A DNA stretch of 64,000 bases, taken from NCBI GenBank assembly GCA_021324545.1, contig JAJPIX010000044.1:62001-126000 (forward strand). Direction: 5' to 3'. The DNA is from Alphaproteobacteria bacterium. Its GTDB lineage: Bacteria; Pseudomonadota; Alphaproteobacteria; Micropepsales; Micropepsaceae. The position numbers and the translations under genes were made by a program. The notes under the pieces were generated by a model. It saw nothing but the letters and a program-made list of their open reading frames with translations, did no database searches and had not been told where the DNA came from. Shown piece by piece: positions 1 through 10,293 of this stretch (its first letter is position 1; every line of letters starts with the position of its first letter).

Positions 1-3000
1 GATCATGCAGCCGCTCGTCCTTCTGGAACTTCACCAGATCGGCGAGATCGTTGAAGTAGAGAAGCGGCAATGCGCGGCTGGTGGTCTGCTCGATGCAGCC
101 ATAGGGATAGCGGTCGAGCCAACGCAGGATTCCGGCTACATCGTTGAAGCCGTGGGCCGCCGACACGTTGATCGCCACATTCGCAGTGGACGGGACGATG
201 TTCGCCACCAGCGAGCGGTTCGCGGTGAAGGTCTGGCCCGCGTTGAGCGGCAGCGTGCTGTCATCGGCGATATCGAGCTGCGGTGCGCGCACTTCGATGG
301 GCCACGAGCGGGTGACCCTGAAACCGGGGCCCGTGACCATGAGCGAAATGTTTGAGATGCCGATCCCCTTGCCGACCAGGCCCACGGGAACCAGAATTCG
401 CTGGTCGGCGCGCAGCGGCTTTGTGATGACCGTTTGTGGCGCACCGCCCTCCATGCCCACGGCGCCGCCTGCCTTGATGACGGCCGTGTAATTGCCGGGC
501 TTGCCTTCGACATTGTCCAGATTGAGTGCGGCCTCGGCCGTGTCGCCCGGCGCCAGGAACCGCGGCAGAACGATATCGGCCACAACCGGATCGCGCACCG
601 TGAGCGGCCGCGCGCCGGAACCGACTTTCTTGTCAGACCACGCAACAGCCATCAGGCGCAGCTCGCCATTGAAGTCGGGAATATCGACCGGCACCTGCGC
701 CACGCCGTTGTCACCGACTTTCACGAGGCCCGAGAACAGCGCCACCGTCTTGATCGGCACAACCGAAAGCGAACGGCCGCCCAGATTGTCGCCGCCTTCC
801 CGGAGCGATCCGACGGCGCCGTTTTCGGGCTTGATCAGCCGGCCGTAATCGTCGCGCATGCCCACGCCGAGCCGGCGCTTGCCGAAATAGTAGTGAGCGG
901 GATCGGGCGACTTGTAGTCCGTGAGCTGAAGAATGCCTTCGTCCACCGCCGCCAGCGTAAGATAGGCCGGTTCGCCCGAATCGAGGCCCTTGATCGTGAC
1001 CGGCAGCACGAGGTGCTGGCGCGGCGTGATCTTTTGCGGGCCGCCGATGGCGGCGGTCAGCGTGCGGGCGGAATTGTCGATCTGCAGCCATGTCACGCCG
1101 ATGGAACGCACCGGCTCGCGCCCGGTCGATTCATTGAGCGCGTGGTAATGCGTCACGAGAACATAGGCGCCTGCGCCCCAGTTCGCATCCACCGGGATGT
1201 CCACGCTGGCGCCGCTTGCCGGCGCATTGATGAGCCGGGATGAAAACACGCGATCGCCCGCAACGACAACCAGCGCCTGACCGTCCGTGGATGGCTTGAT
1301 CTGGACATGGGCGGTTTGGCCGGGCTTGTAGGCCGGCTTGTCCGCCGCCACGGGAATGCGGTCGGGCCTGTCGCCCGCGCTGCTCGCCGCCCAGCCCGAA
1401 TAGAAACGATAGGACGATGCAGAGCCGGATTGGGGATCGGTGATGGTCAGCCGGTAGGTGCCCCACGGAAATGTCTGCGCAAGCCGCGCAGGCTTGTCCG
1501 CCCCAATGTTCATCGTGCCGCTGGTGATCAGCCGGTCGCGCGTGACGGATTGGTATTTCCAGGTGCCGTCGTCCTGGTACCATTGATATTCCGTGTCCTC
1601 GCGCACCCAGGTGTATTGCAGGCCGTTCAGCGCCATCCGCTTGCCGTTTGCGTCAAGCGCAATCGCCTCGAAACCTGCGCGCGAGCTTTCCGGCACCGAA
1701 CCATCCTGGAAATCGGGCAGAATGCCGATCGCCACATCACGCGTGCGCACGGGCAACTCCACCGTCTTGTCCGTGGTCCGTCCGCCGGGCTCATGAATCG
1801 ATACATTGATGACCGCCTTGAGCGGTAATGTCGTATCCGAAAGATCGCCGATGGAGCCCGTGGCGGTCGTCACACCGGCATCGTCGGTGTTGGGGACGTT
1901 GACGTCGACATCAACATCGCTGAACGAATCATCCACTCGGCCGAATTGGTACTGCGCATAGTCCGGATAGGGTTCGGGGTCGGTCGTGATTTTCGCGCTG
2001 CCTTCTCCGGAAAGCGCAGAGGCGGGCGCCCCGTAAAGAAAGCGCGCCTCCACCTTGATGTGGAAATCGCTGTTGGCCCGCAAAACGGTTTCCTGCGGCG
2101 TGAGCTGCATCTTCAGCCGCTGCGGCACGAAGTCGGCCACATCGAACGCCACGCGGCCGACGGGATCGGCTTTGGGGTCGATATAGGCCGCAATCTGCCA
2201 GCGGCCGTGCGGCGCAGTCCGGGAAAGCGGCAGCGACCATGTCGCCGCGCCCGCCGCCAGAGAGGCGCCGGGGATGGTGATGCGTGACACTTCCAGCCCA
2301 TCGGGCCGGGTGGCAACAAGCGTCAGCGGCGCGGTGACGGCAGCGCCCACGCGATCGCGCAATAGCGTGGTGGAGCGGACCGTTTCGCCGGGGCGATAGA
2401 CGCCGCGTTCGGTATAAAGGAACGCATCGATGGGCCCGGGGGTATTGCGGCCGCCCACACCGCGATCCGTCAGGTCGAAGGCCGGACGGCGCAAATCAAG
2501 AAAACTGAAATCGCCGTTTGCGCCATAGGCCATCACGACCACGGGCTCGTCGCCGCCCTTGGCATTGAACAGACCGGCATCGAAACTGACGCGGCCATCG
2601 GAATCGGTAGTGCCTTTGGCCACCACATTGTTGTCGCGCGCGACCAGCGTGAGCTTGACCCCGCCCATGGGCCTGGCGGTGGCATAGGACCTGACGAAGG
2701 CGGTAAGGCCGTTGCCCTCGAATGTGGTGATCGCCATGTCGGAATCGATCACCCACTGGCTCGCCATGTCGCCGGAATCATCTTCGCTGTCGGACGAAAC
2801 CTTTTTCGCGGCGTCGGATGCGATCAATACATATGCGCCGGGCGGCTTGCCCTTCAGGATGTCGGTGACGGGAATGAGCGTGACGACCGTATCGTTTTTG
2901 ACGTTCGCGACATCCATCGAGCCTTGCCAGACGAGCGTCCCCTGGTTTTTCTCCAGCTGATCGGCGTCATAGGAATAGAGCGTGGTCTGATCCACTGTAT

Positions 3001-3616
3001 CGCTTTCGATCTGCGACAGGAGCCGGTCTCCCACGCGCACGATCTTCAGGTTCACCTTGCTGACATTGACGGTCGTGAGCGGCACACCGTTGGAATTGTT
3101 GCGCGGCAGGATGATGCCGCCGGAGAATCGCACGAGCGACGGCTTGTCGCGCAGCTCGACCGGAACGGTCTCATCCTGCACGAGCTTCTTGCCGTCCGCC
3201 GACGGCAGCCCGGTCTTCAGCGTGACATTGTAGGTCTGGTTGAATTCAAGGCCGGCGATGCAGAGCCGTCCCGCCGCGACCGTGACGGCCACTTTCGTTT
3301 CAGGATCGATTGAAATGTAGTCTTCGTAGTGCGTCCTGCCGCTTTCATCGAGGCCATAGGTGAATACAAGGCACGCTTCCGGCTGGGGCTTTGCGGTATC
3401 GATCTCGATCCTGTGGAACGCAAATTCCGGCGCCCGCGCCATCATGCGCGGCGTGATCACGCCCTGCGACCCGGAAAACGTGCTGGCAATCTGCGAGAAA
3501 AATCCGCCGCCGGCGGGTGTGCCGCCTCCCGTTCCCGAGAAGAGCCAGACCGCCAGACCGATGACCACGATCACGGCAGCCGCGATGCCGCCGAAGACAT
3601 AATAGTTGCGGTTCAT
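1..3616 (-). CDS. alpha-2-macroglobulin family protein (C-terminus beyond window)
   Basis: Open minus frame from ATG at 3616 (MNRNYYVFGGIAAAVIVVIGLAVWLFSG, signal anchor) running off the left edge; thioester motif YPYGCIEQ encoded at 86-97. Missing from the ORF track because it has no stop in the window. Confidence 0.93.
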   Translation of the reverse strand, partial: MNRNYYVFGGIAAAVIVVIGLAVWLFSGTGGGTPAGGGFFSQIASTFSGSQGVITPRMMARAPEFAFHRIEIDTAKPQPEACLVFTYGLDESGRTHYEDYISIDPETKVAVTVAAGRLCIAGLEFNQTYNVTLKTGLPSADGKKLVQDETVPVELRDKPSLVRFSGGIILPRNNSNGVPLTTVNVSKVNLKIVRVGDRLLSQIESDTVDQTTLYSYDADQLEKNQGTLVWQGSMDVANVKNDTVVTLIPVTDILKGKPPGAYVLIASDAAKKVSSDSEDDSGDMASQWVIDSDMAITTFEGNGLTAFVRSYATARPMGGVKLTLVARDNNVVAKGTTDSDGRVSFDAGLFNAKGGDEPVVVMAYGANGDFSFLDLRRPAFDLTDRGVGGRNTPGPIDAFLYTERGVYRPGETVRSTTLLRDRVGAAVTAPLTLVATRPDGLEVSRITIPGASLAAGAATWSLPLSRTAPHGRWQIAAYIDPKADPVGRVAFDVADFVPQRLKMQLTPQETVLRANSDFHIKVEARFLYGAPASALSGEGSAKITTDPEPYPDYAQYQFGRVDDSFSDVDVDVNVPNTDDAGVTTATGSIGDLSDTTLPLKAVINVSIHEPGGRTTDKTVELPVRTRDVAIGILPDFQDGSVPESSRAGFEAIALDANGKRMALNGLQYTWVREDTEYQWYQDDGTWKYQSVTRDRLITSGTMNIGADKPARLAQTFPWGTYRLTITDPQSGSASSYRFYSGWAASSAGDRPDRIPVAADKPAYKPGQTAHVQIKPSTDGQALVVVAGDRVFSSRLINAPASGASVDIPVDANWGAGAYVLVTHYHALNESTGREPVRSIGVTWLQIDNSARTLTAAIGGPQKITPRQHLVLPVTIKGLDSGEPAYLTLAAVDEGILQLTDYKSPDPAHYYFGKRRLGVGMRDDYGRLIKPENGAVGSLREGGDNLGGRSLSVVPIKTVALFSGLVKVGDNGVAQVPVDIPDFNGELRLMAVAWSDKKVGSGARPLTVRDPVVADIVLPRFLAPGDTAEAALNLDNVEGKPGNYTAVIKAGGAVGMEGGAPQTVITKPLRADQRILVPVGLVGKGIGISNISLMVTGPGFRVTRSWPIEVRAPQLDIADDSTLPLNAGQTFTANRSLVANIVPSTANVAINVSAAHGFNDVAGILRWLDRYPYGCIEQTTSRALPLLYFNDLADLVKFQKDERLHD

Positions 3617-3828
3617 GGAGTTCCCCCGAAAAGAGCGGATGCGCCCGCCGAATAACCTATCGCGCGCAGGTGATAGCCGCAATTCGTGGCGGACCGGGGC
3701 CGCAATATTGGCTTGTTGATGGCCAAACGCGCGGGCTTCATCTGGCGTTCATTTTGGGAGCCAGATTGTGAAGCAGGTGGTAGGCTTATCCGGTTGAAGG
3801 GGCGGGCTCATCTCGGAAGGAGCGCGCA

Positions 3829-6558
3829 ATGCTCATTACAGGCACGTCCGGCAACGACACAAAAAACGGGACCGCCAGCCCCGATACGTTCGACATGACA
3901 CAGGGCGGCAACGACACCGTCAACGGTGAGGGCGGCGCCGATATTTTCAAATTTGGCGCGAAGCTCAACGCGGCCGACAAAATCAACGGCGGCGCGGGCG
4001 ACGACACGCTGAACATCAGCGGCGCCTATAATATTGCATTCAATTCCACGACAATAAAAAGCGTGGAAACCATCAATCTGGCGCCGGGCCATAATTATTC
4101 GATCACGACTGTCAACGGCAATGTGGCCTCGGGCGACACGCTCACGGTCGATGGAAGCGGCCTCGGAAGCGGCAACAGCTTCAAATTCAACGGCTCGGCG
4201 GAAACCGACGGCAAATTTGTCATTCACGGCGGTGCCGGCAACGATCACCTGACCGGCGGATCGAAGGCAGATGTCTTCTTTGACGACAAAGGAGGCATTG
4301 ATCATCTCTTTGGCGAAGACGGCGACGACATCTTCAACATGGGGTCTACGCTTACCACTGCGGACCGGATTCTCGGCTCATACGGAGACGACACAGTCAA
4401 TATTGCCGGCAACTATACCGGCGGACACGCCCTGATCCTCGGCGCGCAGACATTGAGCGGCATCCACACGCTTCACCTGGGTGCGGGCCACAGCTACGCA
4501 ATCACAACCTCCGATGAATCCTTTGTCACCGGCGATACCGGCAGTTTCCACCTGATTGTTGACGGCTCTTCTCTCGGCGCCGGAAACACGATGACCATCG
4601 ATGCGACTGCCCAGAATAACACCGGCCTGGATCTGAGGGGCGGGGCGGGCGCGGACACGTTCGAATTTTCAGGGAACTTCGATCCGCAGACCGGCTTCAA
4701 GGTGAATGGAGGTGCCGGTAACGATACGATCAGCCTGGACGGAACTTACAGCTTTTTGAACTTCGGACTATCCCAAGACCTCCGCAATGTGGAAAACATG
4801 ATTCTCGGCGCCGGGCACAATTACGACATCTCTGTGCCCGATGTCTCAGTGGCTGCGGGGAAAACTCTCACGCTTGATGCCACAGCACTTGGCAGCGCCA
4901 ATGAAGCAACTTTTGACGGTTCCGCAGAGACCGACGGGCATTTCGTTCTGCATGGCGGAGCGGGCGACGACTTCCTTACCGGCGGAGATCGCAGCGATAC
5001 GTTCTTTGAGCATGAAGGCGGCAATGACACGGTCGGAGGCGGGGGCGGCAGCGATATCATCAATATGGGCGCGGCACTGACCAGCGGGGACAATATCAAT
5101 GGCGGCAATGGCAATGACACTGTCAACGTCACGGGCGATTATACCGGCGCCAATGCGCTGAGCATCAACGCTTCGTCTTTCAGGTCCATCGAGACGCTTC
5201 ACCTGGGCGCAGGTCATAACTACAAGATCAGCGCGACGGGAGACTTTTCTGGAACGCTCACCGTTGATGGTTCGGATCTCGCCGCGACAAATTCCCTGAA
5301 TCTGACGGCATCTGCACTTGGCGGTTCCCTGTTGGATGTATTGGGAAGCGCCGGGGACGACACTTTCAATTACCGCAACACCTTGAACGGCAGCATGGCG
5401 ATCGATGGTGGTGACGGATCCGATACCTTGATTCTGAACGGCGATTATTCCTCGGTCTTGTTAATGACTGCGGGACACTTCCTGAATCTCGAGACCATTC
5501 TGTTATCTGCCGGACATTCTTATGACGTAAATTTTTCTGCCGGCAATCTGACGGCGAGCCAGACACTCACTGTGGATGGCTCCGCACTCGGTTCGGGGGA
5601 TTTCGTCAATTTCTTCGCTGCATCCGGGTCGGACGGCCATTATCACATGACAGGCGGCGCGGGCGACGATCGTTTGGAAGGCAGCAGCCAGGCCGACATA
5701 TTGAACGGCGGTGCTGGCGATGATTCCCTCAACCCTGGTGGAGGCGGCGACACCGTCAACGGCAATGCCGGGAGCGACTTCATCAGTTACGATACCGCCG
5801 TAAGCGGGCGACTTGCTTCCAGCGATCACATCAACGGTGGGAGCGGCGCTGATGTCGTCAATCTGACAGGCGACTATTCGGCCGGCCTGACGTTGACGGG
5901 CAGCATGTTGACGAGTGTCGAAGATATCTTCGTCTACGGCAGCTATGGCTACAATTTTACTCTGGACAGCAGCCTCCTTTCGACCGGTTCCAAATTGCAC
6001 ATTGACGCGGCCGACCCGACCGATCCCTCAGAGACGCTCACGGTGGACGGCAGCGCCGTGAGCGGCAATTTGGCAATTCTCGCCGGCGCCAGCCATGACG
6101 TGCTCACAGGCGGCAGCGGCAATGACTACTTCGAAGGCGGCGGTGGCTCCGACACCTTGAATGGCCGTTTAGGCGCCGACATCTATTACTATGCGCAAGC
6201 GACCGATTCCACCGGGCCAAATTACGACCAAATCTCGGGCTTCAATGCGACAGCTGACAAATTCATGCTGAATTTCACGGTCGGTGATGTCGATCCCAAG
6301 GTTACTGGCGGCGCTCTCTCGACCGGGAGCTTCAACAGCGACCTCGCCGCGGCGATCGGCGGTTCGGAACTCGCAGCGAACCACGCCGTGCTGTTTGCGC
6401 CGAACAGTGGAACCCTGGCGGGGGACACGTTTCTTATCATCGATGTGAACGGAAATCCCGGCTACCAGGCACACAAGGACCTCGTGATCGAGCTGATCAA
6501 CGGCTCACACTTCGGAGCCTTTGGCGCAGACGATTTCATACCCTACGCGCCTCCGTAG
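3829..6558 (+). CDS. RTX / hemolysin-type calcium-binding repeat protein, probable T1SS substrate
   Basis: Many GGxGxDxL nonapeptides (GGAGDDTLN, GGAGNDHLTGG); SD GGAAGGAG before ATG. Confidence 0.9.
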   Translation: MLITGTSGNDTKNGTASPDTFDMTQGGNDTVNGEGGADIFKFGAKLNAADKINGGAGDDTLNISGAYNIAFNSTTIKSVETINLAPGHNYSITTVNGNVASGDTLTVDGSGLGSGNSFKFNGSAETDGKFVIHGGAGNDHLTGGSKADVFFDDKGGIDHLFGEDGDDIFNMGSTLTTADRILGSYGDDTVNIAGNYTGGHALILGAQTLSGIHTLHLGAGHSYAITTSDESFVTGDTGSFHLIVDGSSLGAGNTMTIDATAQNNTGLDLRGGAGADTFEFSGNFDPQTGFKVNGGAGNDTISLDGTYSFLNFGLSQDLRNVENMILGAGHNYDISVPDVSVAAGKTLTLDATALGSANEATFDGSAETDGHFVLHGGAGDDFLTGGDRSDTFFEHEGGNDTVGGGGGSDIINMGAALTSGDNINGGNGNDTVNVTGDYTGANALSINASSFRSIETLHLGAGHNYKISATGDFSGTLTVDGSDLAATNSLNLTASALGGSLLDVLGSAGDDTFNYRNTLNGSMAIDGGDGSDTLILNGDYSSVLLMTAGHFLNLETILLSAGHSYDVNFSAGNLTASQTLTVDGSALGSGDFVNFFAASGSDGHYHMTGGAGDDRLEGSSQADILNGGAGDDSLNPGGGGDTVNGNAGSDFISYDTAVSGRLASSDHINGGSGADVVNLTGDYSAGLTLTGSMLTSVEDIFVYGSYGYNFTLDSSLLSTGSKLHIDAADPTDPSETLTVDGSAVSGNLAILAGASHDVLTGGSGNDYFEGGGGSDTLNGRLGADIYYYAQATDSTGPNYDQISGFNATADKFMLNFTVGDVDPKVTGGALSTGSFNSDLAAAIGGSELAANHAVLFAPNSGTLAGDTFLIIDVNGNPGYQAHKDLVIELINGSHFGAFGADDFIPYAPP

Positions 6559-6736
6559 CCGCCTCCCGGAGCGGATGGCGCGGAATTTCTTGCGGTCCAG
6601 AACCGCGTCTTTCAGCCGCCGTTCATCGCGAGGGCGCCAGCATCGCAACCGCAACACGGCCCGCTACGGGCACGTTGTTGGTTCGGGGGCGGCGGCGCGG
6701 CAGCGCGCGCGTATCTGGCGCTTTCCGCGCCGCCGC

Positions 6737-7993
6737 TTATTTCGCGTCCCGCGCAGGTGCGCAATCAATACGGCCGCCGGCGAACGCGCAGGTCCGCTCG
6801 ACCGCGCCGTCCTTGCCGTGCACTTCGATGGTCCAGCCATCCCCCGCTTTTGTCAGCAGGAGAAACCCGAAGCCTGGCACGCTCAATCCGCTTTCCACAT
6901 GCCGGCCCGACAGATTGAGACCGGAAAGATCGGCCGGCGCCTCGTCCAGATTGTCGCCGCCTTCGCCCGCCACGATTTGCGGCGGCAATCCGTCACCGTA
7001 ATTCAGAAACTCCGTCCAATGGATATGCCCCGACAGGATCAGCGAGACTGGCGAGAGTTGCTCCGGATCAAGGCTTGCGATCAGCGTTCGGTTGCCGCCC
7101 ACGGCAAAATCCAGAGGACCCTGAACGGCACCCCAGATCGGCCGGTGCATGACAAGCCATAGCGGCTTTGGCGCAATCGCGGAAAGCGCGGCGAAGTCGG
7201 CGCGATATTCCGGCAAGAGGTTATTGTCGACGCTGGTGTCGGGCGCGTCCGAGTCATCCACCACCACGAGATTCATTGCACCCAGCGGCACGGAATATGG
7301 CGGCAGATGCGCGCGGCACGCCGCTTCCGCATCGAACGGCATGGGCCCGAGCAACCTCAGCCAGCCGGGACCGGCGCGTTCGCAGTCTTCGTGATTGCCA
7401 CGCACGACAACCCAGGGCGCTGCGGCCAGAAGCGGCGCCGCCGGGTAGAAAAAATCCGCCGCCCAGCTTTCCCAGTTGTCGCCGGATGGGCTCCCCGCGC
7501 AGCCGCTGTTTCCCGGCGGGCAGGCCGTTTCGCGGTAAAGATAATCGCCGACATGGATCACAAGATCGGGCTTCGCCGCGGCCGCTTCTGCTGCGATCTG
7601 CGGAAACGGCCATTTGCTGGGATCGTTGCAGGCTTGCGTGATGAACCCCTTGATGCGGCAGCCGGTGTCGCCGATCACCAGAATCCGCCGCGGCTCCGCC
7701 ACGGGCATCGGCAACCGCAGTCCGGAGACGCTGGCCGATCCTGCATGCGCCGGAAGGCTCGCGCTGCACAGGGTCACGTCGAAATCGGGATCTTTCGCCG
7801 CGCGCAGCTGCATCCGGGTCTGCCGGCCGTCAACCGTGATGACGGGGCACGTCTCGCCACTTGCCACCGCGCGCGCCTCGGCCACGCCGTTCGGCCCGAG
7901 CTGCACCCAAAGTGCGAGCACCGCATCATCCGCGCGCGCCGCCGGCGGCAGGAGAAGAAATGGCAACGCCGCAACAAACCTGCGCAAATCCAT
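6737..7993 (-). CDS. metallophosphoesterase (calcineurin-like)
   Basis: VIGDTGC, HVGDYLYRE, VVRGNHEDC, LSGHIHWTEF motifs. Confidence 0.88.
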   Translation of the reverse strand: MDLRRFVAALPFLLLPPAARADDAVLALWVQLGPNGVAEARAVASGETCPVITVDGRQTRMQLRAAKDPDFDVTLCSASLPAHAGSASVSGLRLPMPVAEPRRILVIGDTGCRIKGFITQACNDPSKWPFPQIAAEAAAAKPDLVIHVGDYLYRETACPPGNSGCAGSPSGDNWESWAADFFYPAAPLLAAAPWVVVRGNHEDCERAGPGWLRLLGPMPFDAEAACRAHLPPYSVPLGAMNLVVVDDSDAPDTSVDNNLLPEYRADFAALSAIAPKPLWLVMHRPIWGAVQGPLDFAVGGNRTLIASLDPEQLSPVSLILSGHIHWTEFLNYGDGLPPQIVAGEGGDNLDEAPADLSGLNLSGRHVESGLSVPGFGFLLLTKAGDGWTIEVHGKDGAVERTCAFAGGRIDCAPARDAK

Positions 7994-8035
7994 GATGGAT
8001 CACTATGACAGCAGAGGTGCCATTCGCCAATCGGA

Positions 8036-8728
8036 TCACACGCGCCATGCCACGGCCGTCACGCCCGGCTCCCGCCGCAGCGTGTCGAGGCATCGCAAAG
8101 GCGGCGCCTCTTTGGCGGACGCGAGCCATTGGACGTCGTATTGGCTCTCCGCGGCCCGGCCCTGGGCACAGTCGCGCTCAAGCACACGCAGGCGCATGCT
8201 GTGGCGCGGGAAATCGTCGCCTATCAGGCGGGCGACATCAATTTCCCGGTCTGATGCTACGGTCAGTCGCGCGCGCTGGACCCGCGGCATGCGGTCGTCC
8301 AGCCATTTGACTCCCCACAGGACGGCGACGCCAAGCGCCGTGCCGGCAATGCCCAGGCCGAGCTGGCCGCCGCCGAGGCAAAGGCCGATCACCGTGACGA
8401 ACCACATCGTCGCTGCCGTGGTCACACCCTGCAGGATGCTGCCGCGGCGCAGGATTGCGCCGGCTCCGATGAATCCCACACCGGTCAGAATGCCGAGCGG
8501 CCAGCGGCCGACATCGATGATGGTGAAGGAATCGTGCGCCTTGCCGCCCGTCGGCAAAAGGACATTGGCCTGCATCATGGCAACCGATGCGGCCAGGCAC
8601 ACCAGAATGGTGGTGCGCAGGCCGGCCGCATGTCCGGTCTCTCCGCGATTGAAGCCGATGACAGCGCCCGCCAGAATGGTGAGCACGAGCCTGATCGCGA
8701 TTTCTTCCCAGCCTGGATGAAGGGGCAT
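8036..8728 (-). CDS. MgtC/SapB family membrane protein
   Basis: RLVLTILAGAVIGFNRGETGHAAGLRTTILVCLAAS typical of MgtC; likely start MPLHPGWEE at 8728 rather than the track start. Confidence 0.88.
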   Translation of the reverse strand: MPLHPGWEEIAIRLVLTILAGAVIGFNRGETGHAAGLRTTILVCLAASVAMMQANVLLPTGGKAHDSFTIIDVGRWPLGILTGVGFIGAGAILRRGSILQGVTTAATMWFVTVIGLCLGGGQLGLGIAGTALGVAVLWGVKWLDDRMPRVQRARLTVASDREIDVARLIGDDFPRHSMRLRVLERDCAQGRAAESQYDVQWLASAKEAPPLRCLDTLRREPGVTAVAWRV

Positions 8729-8808
8729 GGCCTGCCTCCCGCAAGTATCCCGAAAGGGGCTAACGCATGGGGCGCGCGAGGGTGCCCTTTTTTCCGCACG
8801 CCCATCCT

Positions 8809-10215
8809 TCAGGCGTTGCGCCAATTGCCGTGGAAACCGAACGGCACGCGGCGCGGCAGGCGCGCGGCAGCGATCGGGCCCCGGGCAATGTCCTGCGCAT
8901 CGAAGACGACGAAATCGCTGGTGTCTTCGTTGCCGCGATAGACGGTGGAGACAAGGAAGCCGTCGCCTTCGGCAGCATCGGCGCGGCGCGGCACGAAGAC
9001 CGGTTCGCCCGGCACGTCGCCCCGCTGGAATGTGAAAATAGCCTTTTTTCCCGTGCGATGATCGATATGCGCGATGGAATCAAAGCCGAAGGACTTGCCG
9101 CGCAGGTTGGCCGCGAAATAGCCGTGGGCATAGGGAAGCCCGGCACGCCGCTCGTCCAGCCGCGGGAATTCGCCGGGCGTGTCGTCGATATATTCCGTCT
9201 TCATGGCGTTGCTGTCCGACGCCAGATCGATTGTCCAGCGGGCAAGCCGGGCCGATGAAGGCGCAACGGGCGAGCCGTCCGGCCGCGGAAACAGCGGCGC
9301 CCGCGGATACTGCATCACATCCGCGTAAATTCTTTGGCCGTCGTCCCACATGTTCATGGGATGGAACACATAGCAGGGATCGGCCGTGAACCAGCGGATC
9401 GTGTCCGTGCCCGCGTCGCGTTTCATCACACCGACATGGGAACCCTTGTCCGGCTCCCAGGCGAAAGGCGGCCGGCCGGTCATCGCGCGCCTCATGCTGC
9501 CGGTAAGCGGCAGCACGGGGAACGCCACATAGTTCCTGGTCACCAGGAAATCGTGGATCATGCTCGAATAGGGCGCCTTGAAAATGTCGAGCCGCGTGAC
9601 CCTGCCGTTCCTGTCCGCCACGCCATAGGCGATGTCGTCGGTGAAAAAGCTCCTGCCGGCCGAATAACCGAAGAACACGAGTTCCCCGGTTCCCGGATCG
9701 ATCTTGGGATGGGCGGTGAATTTCTGCGCGCGGCCCGCATAATCGACATAGCCGCGCGATTCGAGCGTCGCGGGATCCATTTCGAAGGGCTGATGCGCCT
9801 CTTCCAGCGCCAGCAGGCGGTTTGCGTGCCAGATGATGTTGGTGTTGGCCACGCCGCTGTCCTTGCCGAGCGTCCTGATGCTGCTCGTCAGCGGATTGCC
9901 GAAGGTGCCGAACAGCGCCTTGCCGGCCCTGTTTTCCATCTCCCATTTTGGCGTGCGCACATAGCGGTTGCGATAGCGGACCTTCCCGCCTTCGACCGTG
10001 AAGGCATGGATCATGCCGTCGCCCGCGAACCAGTGATAATTGGAATCGCGCGGGTCGAACTGCGGATTGGGGCCGTTGCGATAGAACGTGCCGCGCAATT
10101 CCGCCGGCATTTCGCCTTTGACCGGCAGGTCGGCGAAATCATCTTCGGAGCGCACCGGCGCATAGTTGCCGGACAGGAAGGGATGGCCACTTTCGATTCT
10201 GGCCGGTGCATTCAT
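8809..10215 (-). CDS. carotenoid oxygenase family protein
   Basis: GTFYRNGPNPQFDP, HWFAGDGMIHAF and conserved His pattern of the RPE65/CCD family. Confidence 0.92.
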   Translation of the reverse strand: MNAPARIESGHPFLSGNYAPVRSEDDFADLPVKGEMPAELRGTFYRNGPNPQFDPRDSNYHWFAGDGMIHAFTVEGGKVRYRNRYVRTPKWEMENRAGKALFGTFGNPLTSSIRTLGKDSGVANTNIIWHANRLLALEEAHQPFEMDPATLESRGYVDYAGRAQKFTAHPKIDPGTGELVFFGYSAGRSFFTDDIAYGVADRNGRVTRLDIFKAPYSSMIHDFLVTRNYVAFPVLPLTGSMRRAMTGRPPFAWEPDKGSHVGVMKRDAGTDTIRWFTADPCYVFHPMNMWDDGQRIYADVMQYPRAPLFPRPDGSPVAPSSARLARWTIDLASDSNAMKTEYIDDTPGEFPRLDERRAGLPYAHGYFAANLRGKSFGFDSIAHIDHRTGKKAIFTFQRGDVPGEPVFVPRRADAAEGDGFLVSTVYRGNEDTSDFVVFDAQDIARGPIAAARLPRRVPFGFHGNWRNA

Positions 10216-10293
10216 GACCTATCCTCCGTAAAATATACATTGTAAATTTATACTATAAGATTATATTTTGCAAGACCCCCAGGGCAAAAAAAC
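10216..10293. promoter_or_regulatory. AT-rich divergent promoter/operator region between carotenoid oxygenase and TetR regulator
   Basis: AAAATATA (10230-10237) and TATATTTT (10262-10269) inverted arms in a GC-rich context. Confidence 0.5.

Noticed and set aside
136-3423. Set of 60-270 aa ORFs on both strands within the first 3.6 kb
   Set aside because: All overlap the single open alpha-2-macroglobulin frame that the track could not list.
3829-6558. RTX tandem repeats as a CRISPR or DNA satellite
   Set aside because: Repeats are degenerate at the DNA level and in frame as GGxGxD codons; no constant repeat/spacer structure.
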